Below are positions 1 through 5,107 of a DNA stretch of 5,107 nt, in pieces. The DNA lies in the NCBI GenBank assembly GCA_964473105.1, contig CAYYNQ010000022.1, forward strand, positions 1-5,107. Direction: 5' to 3'. A program made the translations under genes and the position numbers. The notes beneath the pieces were generated by a model that saw only the letters and a list, made by a program, of their open reading frames with translations, searched no databases and was not told the DNA's origin. Numbering within the stretch: the stretch's first letter is position 1; every line of letters starts with the position of its first letter. Source of the DNA: CAYYNQ01 sp964473105. GTDB lineage: Bacteria > Sumerlaeota > Sumerlaeia > MVZB01.

Positions 1-1245
1 TTCATCTTTCCACTGCTGCTGCTTGCTATTTCTGGATTCGCTCAGGAAGCTAAATATACCCCCGGCAAGTTTCATAATTACTCGCATGCTGATGGTACGG
101 TTCCCCGTGGCGACTATCAGTATTCCGTTTATGTGCCCAAAGATTACGATCCCAAAAAATCCTATCCGTTGGTTTTTTGGCTGCATGGCGGTCGAGGGCG
201 TGATCATCCCGACAGGGGAAAGCGGAACATGGTTTCTGAACGCTTGTGGGATAACCGTCGATCCACGGATGCGGGTTATAGCCGCAATGTTCCAAATTAC
301 ATTGGGTACATACTGGTTTCACCAGTAAAACCAGTCCTTCGCTGGAATGCTGCAATCTTTGCGCGTCTCATTAAACATGTTAAGGGGAATGTCAGCGTAG
401 ATGAGAATCGAATTTATGTAACCGGTTTCAGCATGGGTGGGCAGGGCACTTGGCGCGTTGGCTGCGGAAACGATGGATCCTACAAAATTGCGGCGATGAT
501 GCCTTTGGGCGCATGGGGTTGTCGGGAGGTGAGACGAGGTAAAACCCGTGAAACATTTAAGACACTAAAAACCGCCGTATGGAATTTGCATTGTCCGCTT
601 GATCGGGTTTCCAGAATTTCTGAAGAGATGCCCTTGTTTCAGGCTCACTTGGATTGTGGAGGTTACGGGCGTTTTACCATGATTCCCGGTCGCGGTCATA
701 TCAGCCGTCCACCAGGGAATGACCGTGAATTTTTCAGCATGCGAATGGCTTGGATGCTTTCTCAAACCTACGGGACGCCGTTTAATTACGTGCTTAAGGT
801 GAACGACGGCAAAATTGAGAAAGTATCCAGTGGTGAGCGGCCATTCACCGGTGATACGAGTGGCTATGGTTTTTATGAACCAGGAACTGTGGTCAAAATT
901 ACGGCTCCTGAATCGAAGGGGGATAAACTTTTTCTGAAATGGGCAAGTGACAAAGGAAAGTTTGCTGATGCAAGTTTACGCTCCACATCATTTACCACGC
1001 CAGAAGGTGATGTGACTATATCTGCCATATATGGGAAGCAACCCTTCAAGCTGAATGTTGTGGGTGGCAAATCGAAGCCAGACGAACCTAAGCCCGGAGA
1101 AATTGTGACCGTAACTGCGAGTTCGGATAAATTCTTCTATTGGAAGACCGATTCAAAGCTCATTGATATCGCTGTTCCTACGACGCGGTCCTTAAAGTTT
1201 GCGATGCCTTCAGGCGACGTCACTTTGACTGTTGAGGAAAAATAA
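1..1245 (+). CDS. Exported alpha/beta-hydrolase esterase with C-terminal InlB-type repeats (5' end cut by window)
   Basis: The reading frame is open from base 1, so the true start lies upstream; the ATG at 133 is internal. Codons 1-14 form a hydrophobic signal-peptide core ending in SGFA, with likely cleavage before QEA. Codons about 25-255 form an alpha/beta-hydrolase domain like PHB-depolymerase/LpqC-type or acetyl-xylan and feruloyl esterases. It has the oxyanion-hole HGG at codons 62-64 and the nucleophile elbow GFSMGG with Ser at codon 144 (430-432). The likely acid is Asp at codon 201, in the HCPLD segment, and the likely catalytic His is at codon 233, in GRGHI. Codons about 261-414 hold two beta-rich modules, each with a PG-[ET]-x-V-x-[IV]-T-A segment, an aromatic-x-W segment and a final [TM]P-x-GDVT, typical of divergent InlB B-repeats. 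The protein probably hydrolyses an ester in the periplasm or outside the cell; the substrate cannot be read from sequence. The fold and triad are firm, the specificity is not. Confidence 0.9.
   Translation, partial: FIFPLLLLAISGFAQEAKYTPGKFHNYSHADGTVPRGDYQYSVYVPKDYDPKKSYPLVFWLHGGRGRDHPDRGKRNMVSERLWDNRRSTDAGYSRNVPNYIGYILVSPVKPVLRWNAAIFARLIKHVKGNVSVDENRIYVTGFSMGGQGTWRVGCGNDGSYKIAAMMPLGAWGCREVRRGKTRETFKTLKTAVWNLHCPLDRVSRISEEMPLFQAHLDCGGYGRFTMIPGRGHISRPPGNDREFFSMRMAWMLSQTYGTPFNYVLKVNDGKIEKVSSGERPFTGDTSGYGFYEPGTVVKITAPESKGDKLFLKWASDKGKFADASLRSTSFTTPEGDVTISAIYGKQPFKLNVVGGKSKPDEPKPGEIVTVTASSDKFFYWKTDSKLIDIAVPTTRSLKFAMPSGDVTLTVEEK
781..1242 (+). repeat. Two tandem divergent InlB B-repeat-like modules inside the esterase
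   Basis: The C-terminal third of the esterase contains two related modules of about 65-85 residues. The first, at about 784-1035, runs from YVLKV to ISAIY. The second, at about 1045-1239, runs from PFKLNVVGG to TLTVEE. Both contain a glycine-rich turn, then PGTVVKITA or PGEIVTVTA, then F-x-KW or FYWK, and end in TPEGDVTIS or MPSGDVTLT. In known families such repeats are extracellular spacer or adhesion modules on secreted proteins. Here they probably hold the esterase away from the cell surface or bind a substrate; that role is inferred. The two copies are similar at protein level only and do not form a DNA-level tandem repeat. Confidence 0.7.
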
Positions 1246-1314
1246 GTGACTTCCAAATGAAATCTAAAGCTAGATGAAGTTAGTGGATGGGATGATATTT
1301 GAGTTAATGGAAAG

Positions 1315-1331
1315 GCAATCTGACCGATTGC
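1315..1331. other. Small perfect hairpin in the 1246-1392 gap
   Basis: GCAATC (1315-1320) and GATTGC (1326-1331) are exact reverse complements around the 5-base loop TGACC. No T-run follows, so it does not look like an intrinsic terminator. It could be an RNA stem protecting the upstream transcript end, an operator half-site pair, or chance in an AT-rich gap. Confidence 0.25.
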
Positions 1332-1349
1332 ATCAAATGAGAACTGAAT

Positions 1350-1382
1350 GGGCAGCGAATCCTGCCTTATGATTCAATTTTA
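1350..1382 (+). terminator. Weak terminator-like hairpin before the lipoprotein gene
   Basis: GGCAG (1351-1355) pairs with CTGCC (1362-1366) around a six-base loop, with a possible extra G-T pair at the base. An AT-rich stretch follows that includes TTTT at 1378-1381, but the T-run does not directly abut the stem. It lies 105 bp after the esterase stop and just before the next start. If real it would separate the esterase from the lipoprotein gene. The stem is short, so this is only a candidate. Confidence 0.2.
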
Positions 1383-1395
1383 ATTATCTGATATG
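1376..1395 (+). promoter_or_regulatory. AT-rich start context without Shine-Dalgarno (lipoprotein gene)
   Basis: The bases before the ATG at 1393 contain no GGAG-like motif; the region reads AATTTTA, then TTATCTGAT, then ATGA. The start is nevertheless well supported because it places a complete lipoprotein signal at the N-terminus and no other in-frame ATG gives one. The same AATTTTA and GATATGA elements precede the gene at 2943. Leader-independent or A/T-driven initiation of this kind is known in several phyla, including Bacteroidetes and members of the Planctomycetes-Verrucomicrobia group. Confidence 0.4.
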
Positions 1396-2841
1396 AGAAC
1401 TACACTCAACCTTTCCCTAGTGCTTTTATTATTGGGTCTTTTTGGTTGGCTCGGCACAGCTTGCAACTCAGAAACTACTGACTCAGTGGCAGTCAAAGAC
1501 CAAGCAATCGAAGCGGCCAAAGAAGATAAGCCGGATTTGGAGAGTTATGTTTCGACTGATAATGCAGGCAAAGCTAAAAGCAGGTGGCGGGAAATATTAG
1601 GAGATCCGCAAGGTGTTGTGCCTCCAGATCCTGGAGGCAAAGTTGTTTGGGAGTCTGATTTTAATAAGGCAATAGCACGGGCAAAATCTACCAAACGTCC
1701 GATACTTGTTACCTGGCGATGCCTTCCCTGTAAACAGTGTGCAGAGTTTGATAAGGATGTATTGGAAGGCAGCCCATCCTTGAACCCGCTATTGCGTCGT
1801 TTCATCACCGTTCGCTTAACCGATGCGGCTTTTCTTGATGAACGCTATTTCCCCTACAAAACACATCAGGATCTCGACCTTTCTTGGTGGGCGTATTTTC
1901 TTTCCTCAGAAGGAGAGTATTACGGCGTATTTGGAGGTAAAGATCATGTTTCTGATTCTACCAGAATTAGTGAGGCAGCCTTAGTCAAGAGCATGGGAAG
2001 AGTTCTGGCTCATCATTATGATCCGCGTCGAAAAAGATGGGATGTTGATCTTCCGGTAGGGTTTGCTTCCCGTACGAAATCAGGGCCCAAGGATTCGAAG
2101 GGATATCGGTTGCTGGGAAAGATACGGCCGGAGTTAAGTAAGCCCTTCCAAATCTATGGCAGTTGTGTTCATTGCCATGAAGTAGGCGACATGTTGAATA
2201 TGGAAGCCCTTGACGCGGGCACGTTTAGTCTAGAGCAATTCACTGGGCAATGGCCGCTGCCTGAAAATATTGGAATTTTCTTGGATCGCGATAATGGCTT
2301 GCTGGTAAAGAAGGTTGCCGTTGGAAGCCCAGCTTCGCTTGCCGGAATCAGCGCTGGCGATGAGCTTGCTATGGCCGATGGAATGCGGCTTTACAGTCAG
2401 GCAGATTTCAGAGGAGTTCTTCACCGATCCTCTCACGGGGAGGATTCAATCCAATTAGCTTGGGTCAGGGGCGGGCAGGCTATGTCTGGGAATGTTCGCG
2501 TTCGACCGGGTTGGCGCAAGACTGAGAATTTCTGGAGGAAAACAGTGTATGACGGTGTGTATGGCCCCGGCATGGGCTTCTTCCCATTGAAAGGCCAGTT
2601 AGCAGGCAAGGGGCAAGGGCTCTCGATTAAACCATGGATGGGCCCAAAACCTGCCGGTCGCCCTGTGTACAAGACCGGACTAAGGCCGCATATGGAGATA
2701 ATTTCAATTAATGGTATGAATAAGGACACAGAGACACGCAAGTTGATTGCCTGGTTTCGGTTGAATCACAAGCCCGGTCAGACGGTAACCTATACAATAC
2801 GCGGAGGTAAGGAGTTCAAATATGTTTTACCGAAGGAATAA
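1393..2841 (+). CDS. Lipoprotein with thioredoxin-like, CXXCH (haem c motif) and PDZ domains; Trx7/PDZ-type protein
   Basis: This 482-residue protein starts with a hydrophobic segment (residues 7-20) ending in GTAC, where Cys24 is the likely lipidation site. The GTA before it is a loose match to the lipobox. Residues about 84-205 look thioredoxin-like: a WESDF helix start, a KRPILVTW strand, then the active-site region C110-L-P-C113-K-Q-C116. Residues 258-262 are C-V-H-C-H, a c-type haem attachment motif. Residues about 292-370 form a PDZ domain (NGLLV, GSPASLAGI, GDELAMADG). Residues about 390-480 look like a second, degenerate PDZ (GLRPHMEIISINGM). The order resembles proteins named Trx7/PDZ domain-containing (seleno)protein in Planctomycetes and Verrucomicrobia. 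Here the active-site residues are ordinary Cys codons (TGC, TGT, TGT), so this copy is not a selenoprotein. The likely role is thiol or electron-transfer chemistry coupled to protein binding in the envelope; partners are unknown. Haem binding is inferred from the motif alone. Confidence 0.87.
   Translation: MRTTLNLSLVLLLLGLFGWLGTACNSETTDSVAVKDQAIEAAKEDKPDLESYVSTDNAGKAKSRWREILGDPQGVVPPDPGGKVVWESDFNKAIARAKSTKRPILVTWRCLPCKQCAEFDKDVLEGSPSLNPLLRRFITVRLTDAAFLDERYFPYKTHQDLDLSWWAYFLSSEGEYYGVFGGKDHVSDSTRISEAALVKSMGRVLAHHYDPRRKRWDVDLPVGFASRTKSGPKDSKGYRLLGKIRPELSKPFQIYGSCVHCHEVGDMLNMEALDAGTFSLEQFTGQWPLPENIGIFLDRDNGLLVKKVAVGSPASLAGISAGDELAMADGMRLYSQADFRGVLHRSSHGEDSIQLAWVRGGQAMSGNVRVRPGWRKTENFWRKTVYDGVYGPGMGFFPLKGQLAGKGQGLSIKPWMGPKPAGRPVYKTGLRPHMEIISINGMNKDTETRKLIAWFRLNHKPGQTVTYTIRGGKEFKYVLPKE
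1619..1639. repeat. Perfect 9-bp inverted repeat inside the lipoprotein gene
   Basis: TGCCTCCAG (1619-1627) and CTGGAGGCA (1631-1639) are exact reverse complements around the 3-base loop ATC. The stem lies within codons for VPPDPGGK, just before the thioredoxin-like domain. Adjacent Pro (CCN) and Gly (GGN) codons favour complementarity, so the hairpin may be a by-product of the protein sequence. No T-run follows, so it is not a terminator. Confidence 0.5.
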
Positions 2842-2893
2842 GCTGAGGCCAAGCTGTCAATAGCTGCCCTTGAGTCGCCTGTGTTTGTGCATG

Positions 2894-2914
2894 GCTCTTC
2901 TCGCGTTTTAGAGC
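2894..2914 (+). other. Weak stem-loop in the 2842-2942 gap
   Basis: GCTCT (2894-2898) pairs with AGAGC (2910-2914) around an 11-base loop in the 101-bp gap between the lipoprotein and SGNH hydrolase genes. No T-run follows directly. The stem is short and may be chance. I find no promoter with convincing spacing in this gap, so whether the two genes share a transcript is undecided. Confidence 0.15.
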
Positions 2915-2930
2915 TCCTCAAACCCGTTAA

Positions 2931-2945
2931 AATTTTATTGATATG
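2931..2945 (+). promoter_or_regulatory. AT-rich start context without Shine-Dalgarno (SGNH hydrolase gene)
   Basis: AATTTTA at 2931-2937 is followed by TTGAT and the ATG at 2943, with no purine-rich ribosome-binding motif upstream. The ATG is chosen over the in-frame ATG at 2970 because it gives a signal peptide with a charged n-region (Arg3, Lys7) before the hydrophobic core. The later ATG also lacks a good ribosome-binding site. Confidence 0.4.
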
Positions 2946-4223
2946 AATCGGTTTGGAAATAAGTGCCTTATGTCGTTCGCCCTTCTGCTAATGACTTCTT
3001 TTTTGGCCTTCTCTCAGGCCGAAACCGAGGTCTCTGGCCTCATTATCCCCAGGGACAACGACGGCATATATGTCCGAAATGCAATGGGACAGTTCGAGGT
3101 GAATTGGACGACGAAGACGAAAGTGGCACTCGTGGTAAACACGCGTTTGCTGAGCGGGCTTAAACCTGATCGTTTGGAATACAAAATACATTCTTCAAAA
3201 GAAGTAGTTATTTTTCCTATTCCCAAGGGGCCGATTGCCGGCATTAAGCGGACGCGCGGTGGGCATGTTCTCCACAGAGATTTGGTAACGGTCGAAAAAG
3301 AAAAGTGGCTTTCAGAACGAGGGTTTGAACTTTACTTCAACGAAAAACCTGCACGCGAGCAATTGGCGACTAAGGATGATCCACGCTTCATCGGTATGTG
3401 GGGCGCAAGCACCAAGCTACGCACGCTTTCAATCAACGGGACGCCGTACGAGATCTCCATGAAGAAAGGGGGTCAGACCAGCGTGTTGCTCTACAACCTT
3501 CTCACGGTGAAGGACTGCAAGCCGTTCACCAATAAGGCGACGGTGATAGGTCATAAAAAGGGGGATGTGCTGGTCGCCGATCAAATTCACCTGCAGCCCA
3601 TTGGTGATCAGGCTGCGTTCGACGACCCGAAACTTCCACGCTACCTCTTTATCGGCGATTCGATTTCCGGCAACTATGACAAGGGATTACGGAAAACCCT
3701 CGCTGGAAAGTTTAATTTGCATCATCCGCCCACCAACTGTGGCCCCTCTGGCAAAGGAGCGAAGAGCATTGCCAGCTGGCTTGGCGCATATGACCAGTCG
3801 GATCGCCATTGGGATGTGATCAGCTTTAATCATGGACACTGGGACAGCAAAAATGACAAGGCGACCTATCAGGCGAATCTGGGGAAGATTATTACTGAGC
3901 TAAAGAAAACAAAGGCGGAACTGATCTGGGTGACCACCTGTCCAGTGCCCAATGGATATGATCCTGCCGGATCGCTCAATGCAAATGGTAAGGCACCCGG
4001 CCGGACAGCGGGAGTTATGAGGAAATACCTTAACCCGTGGGCCTTGGAGGTCGTAAAGCGACATCCGGAGATTTCGATCTGCGACCAATGGCAGTTTGTG
4101 AAGGACAATCCGGGTGGTCTTTACACCAACTGGTGGACCGGCAAGAACGTCCACTTTAATGGCAAACCGGCTGATGCCTTGGGTAAGTTTCTTGGGGAGC
4201 ACGTTGAAAAATTGAGGCGATAA
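2943..4223 (+). CDS. Exported SGNH/GDSL-type hydrolase with unrecognised beta-rich N-terminal region
   Basis: This 426-residue protein begins with a Sec signal peptide: Arg3 and Lys7, a hydrophobic core at residues 11-23, and likely cleavage near FSQA (residues 23-26). Residues about 27-220 are rich in predicted strands and match no domain I can name. The SGNH hydrolase domain spans about 230-426. Block I is FIGDSIS with nucleophile Ser240, and the region around GPSGKG (267-272) is the probable block II. Block III is ISFNHGHWD with Asn296, and block V is NVHFNG with His404. The acid usually three residues before the His is Lys401 here, so a Ser-His dyad or another acid is likely. This form resembles planctomycete and verrucomicrobial SGNH proteins I recall ending in NVHF. 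The enzyme probably cleaves an ester, such as an O-acyl group on a glycan; the substrate is not evident. It lies 101 bp after the lipoprotein gene and converges with the lactonase. Confidence 0.88.
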   Translation: MNRFGNKCLMSFALLLMTSFLAFSQAETEVSGLIIPRDNDGIYVRNAMGQFEVNWTTKTKVALVVNTRLLSGLKPDRLEYKIHSSKEVVIFPIPKGPIAGIKRTRGGHVLHRDLVTVEKEKWLSERGFELYFNEKPAREQLATKDDPRFIGMWGASTKLRTLSINGTPYEISMKKGGQTSVLLYNLLTVKDCKPFTNKATVIGHKKGDVLVADQIHLQPIGDQAAFDDPKLPRYLFIGDSISGNYDKGLRKTLAGKFNLHHPPTNCGPSGKGAKSIASWLGAYDQSDRHWDVISFNHGHWDSKNDKATYQANLGKIITELKKTKAELIWVTTCPVPNGYDPAGSLNANGKAPGRTAGVMRKYLNPWALEVVKRHPEISICDQWQFVKDNPGGLYTNWWTGKNVHFNGKPADALGKFLGEHVEKLRR

Positions 4224-4295
4224 CTAGCCCGGTGCAAAACCAGATAAAGTGCAGAGCCAACTTGCTGGGCGAGGCATTCAGAATTGACTGCCGGT
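4224..4295. other. Convergent intergenic gap, no clear terminator
   Basis: These 72 bases separate the stop of the SGNH hydrolase (+) from the stop of the lactonase (-). Such a gap should hold a terminator for one or both genes, but I see no stem longer than about four pairs and no T-run on either strand. Termination may be Rho-dependent or occur further downstream. Confidence 0.4.
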
Positions 4296-5107
4296 TTATT
4301 CAGACAGCGAAAGTGTTTCCACCCAGATGGGGCCTTTGCCAACTTCGTATTGTGTGATTTTTTTTAGTGCGCCGGTTTTCTCAATTCGGTATGCGCCCAG
4401 TCGCGCGTCAGTTTGGCCGGCGACGTACAGAAACTTGCCGAGCTTATCGATGGTGAAGGAGCGCGGAACACGTTCGCACGGATAGTGGCCGATCATTTTT
4501 AGGCGACCATTTTGCGGGTCGACACTGAAGGCGACGATGCTGTCGCGGCCTGTGGGTGCGTTGCGCTGGGTGATGTCCCGGTTGGATAGGTACAGAAACT
4601 TTGCGTCAGGCGTCAGGTGCAGGTCGGCGGTCGTGATGCGGCCGGTGAAATTCTTTGGTTGGGTGACGATATTTTGCATGGGTGTCAGTTGGCCTTTTTC
4701 GGTATCCCATTGCCACGCGCCGACACCGGGCTGCTCGCGTTCGTTGCTGGTGTAGACCACTGAAAGGTTCGGGTGAAAAATCAGGTGGCGCGGTTGGCGC
4801 GCTTCGTTTTCGCCGGCGGGCCCGCGCGAAAACGGCGGATCGTGGGGTTTGGTGGTGCCGACCTGCGCGGTGTACTGATTGATGAACACCTTGTTCGGGC
4901 CAGTGGCGGGCACCAGCAGCCAGTAGTTGTCCGGCGAAAACACCGCGCTGTGTGTCCGTTGCTCGAGCGTCAGTTCACCAATAGTCACTCCACGATAGAC
5001 CGGAGCGATTTTCCAAACGGTCGCTTTGCCCGTGCCGTAGTGGTTGCCGGCCAGAAACTCTCCGTTATTGTCGGTCATCAAATAGCCCGGTCGCATATTT
5101 ACTGCCG
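4296..5107 (-). CDS. Lactonase, seven-bladed beta-propeller, 6-phosphogluconolactonase (Pgl/YbhE) type (5' end outside window)
   Basis: The frame is open to the right edge: the codons before the ATG at 5096 read Ala-Val-Asn with no stop, so that ATG is probably internal. Counting from it, 266 residues are visible, matching roughly blades two to seven; family members are usually about 330-400 residues. Typical blade motifs appear in order: MTDNNGEFLAGNHYG (7-21), AVFSPDNYWLLVPATG (51-66), QPRHLIFHPN (101-110), TTADLHLTPDAKFLYLSNR (155-173), PRSFTIDKLGKFLYVAGQ (211-228) and the ending EVGKGPIWVE. That last segment closely resembles the end of E. coli Pgl as I remember it. Family members hydrolyse 6-phosphogluconolactone or related sugar lactones. 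Residues about 80-100 form a polar, Pro/Gly-rich insertion between blades. Location cannot be judged because the N-terminus is missing. Base composition is higher in GC than in the + strand genes. Confidence 0.88.
   Translation of the reverse strand, partial: AVNMRPGYLMTDNNGEFLAGNHYGTGKATVWKIAPVYRGVTIGELTLEQRTHSAVFSPDNYWLLVPATGPNKVFINQYTAQVGTTKPHDPPFSRGPAGENEARQPRHLIFHPNLSVVYTSNEREQPGVGAWQWDTEKGQLTPMQNIVTQPKNFTGRITTADLHLTPDAKFLYLSNRDITQRNAPTGRDSIVAFSVDPQNGRLKMIGHYPCERVPRSFTIDKLGKFLYVAGQTDARLGAYRIEKTGALKKITQYEVGKGPIWVETLSLSE
4805..4834. repeat. Perfect 9-bp inverted repeat inside the lactonase gene
   Basis: CGTTTTCGC (4805-4813) and GCGAAAACG (4826-4834) are exact reverse complements, separated by 12 GC-rich bases that include the palindrome GGGCCC (4818-4823). 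The element codes for the Pro/Gly-rich inter-blade insertion of the lactonase. It could form a stable hairpin in DNA or RNA; no function is evident, and no T-run follows on either strand. Confidence 0.5.

Noticed and set aside
133..135. ATG at 133 as the start of the esterase
   Set aside because: The same frame is open to base 1 and encodes a signal-peptide core and mature N-terminus upstream, so this ATG is internal.
50..355. Open frame on the - strand opposite the esterase
   Set aside because: It overlaps the well-supported hydrolase domain, shows no recognisable domain and lacks a signal or conserved motif; it is a shadow of the + strand gene.
1368..1373. TATGAT as a -10 promoter box for the lipoprotein gene
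   Set aside because: No acceptable -35 element lies 16-18 bases upstream, and promoter consensus in this lineage is unknown to me.
2433..2741. 102-residue open frame on the - strand inside the lipoprotein gene
   Set aside because: It lies entirely under the PDZ-coding region and its translation shows no recognisable domain or secretion signal.
3900..4202. 100-residue open frame on the - strand inside the SGNH hydrolase gene
   Set aside because: It is opposite the catalytic domain with conserved Asn and His blocks on the + strand; nothing in it resembles a gene.
5094..5096. ATG at 5096 as the start of the lactonase
   Set aside because: The frame stays open to the window edge, and the first visible residues already correspond to the second propeller blade, so the start lies outside.
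1..5107. CRISPR array, tRNA, rRNA, transposase or phage gene
   Set aside because: No spaced direct repeats, cloverleaf-like structure, rRNA core sequence or transposase motif was seen on either strand.
1..5107. A new multi-gene defence or biosynthetic system
   Set aside because: The four genes are recognisable exported hydrolases, a redox lipoprotein and a lactonase; neither domain content nor spacing supports a dedicated system.

Overview
The window holds four protein-coding genes, two of them cut by the window edges: three in a row on the + strand and one on the - strand that converges with them. All three + strand proteins carry export signals (two Sec signal peptides and one lipoprotein signal). 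The combination of a large secreted esterase, an SGNH hydrolase, a thioredoxin/PDZ lipoprotein with a single c-type haem motif and a lactonase, together with AT-rich start regions lacking a Shine-Dalgarno sequence, suggests a bacterium of the Planctomycetes-Verrucomicrobia-Lentisphaerae group, probably environmental. This placement rests on family resemblance and start context; no rRNA or marker gene is present to confirm it.

Layout. 1-1245 (+): an exported alpha/beta-hydrolase esterase missing its first few residues, with two InlB-type beta repeats at its C-terminus. 1246-1392: an AT-rich gap with two weak hairpins. 1393-2841 (+): a lipoprotein with a thioredoxin-like domain, one CXXCH motif and one or two PDZ domains. 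2842-2942: a short gap. 2943-4223 (+): an exported SGNH/GDSL-type hydrolase behind an unrecognised beta-rich N-terminal region. 4224-4295: the convergent gap. 4296-5107 (-): a seven-bladed beta-propeller lactonase of the 6-phosphogluconolactonase (Pgl/YbhE) type, whose 5' part lies beyond the window.

How the genes may work together. The two hydrolases are plausible enzymes for deacylating or de-esterifying polysaccharides or other esters outside the cytoplasm. The thioredoxin/haem/PDZ lipoprotein looks like an envelope redox or protein-handling factor. The lactonase is a carbohydrate-type enzyme, but its own leader is out of view. No shared pathway is proved: the gaps of about 100-150 bp do not show tight translational coupling, and the lactonase is transcribed in the opposite direction. 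I see no RNA gene, mobile element, CRISPR array or phage gene, and no clear sign of an undescribed multi-gene system. The most unusual item is the domain architecture of the 1393-2841 lipoprotein.
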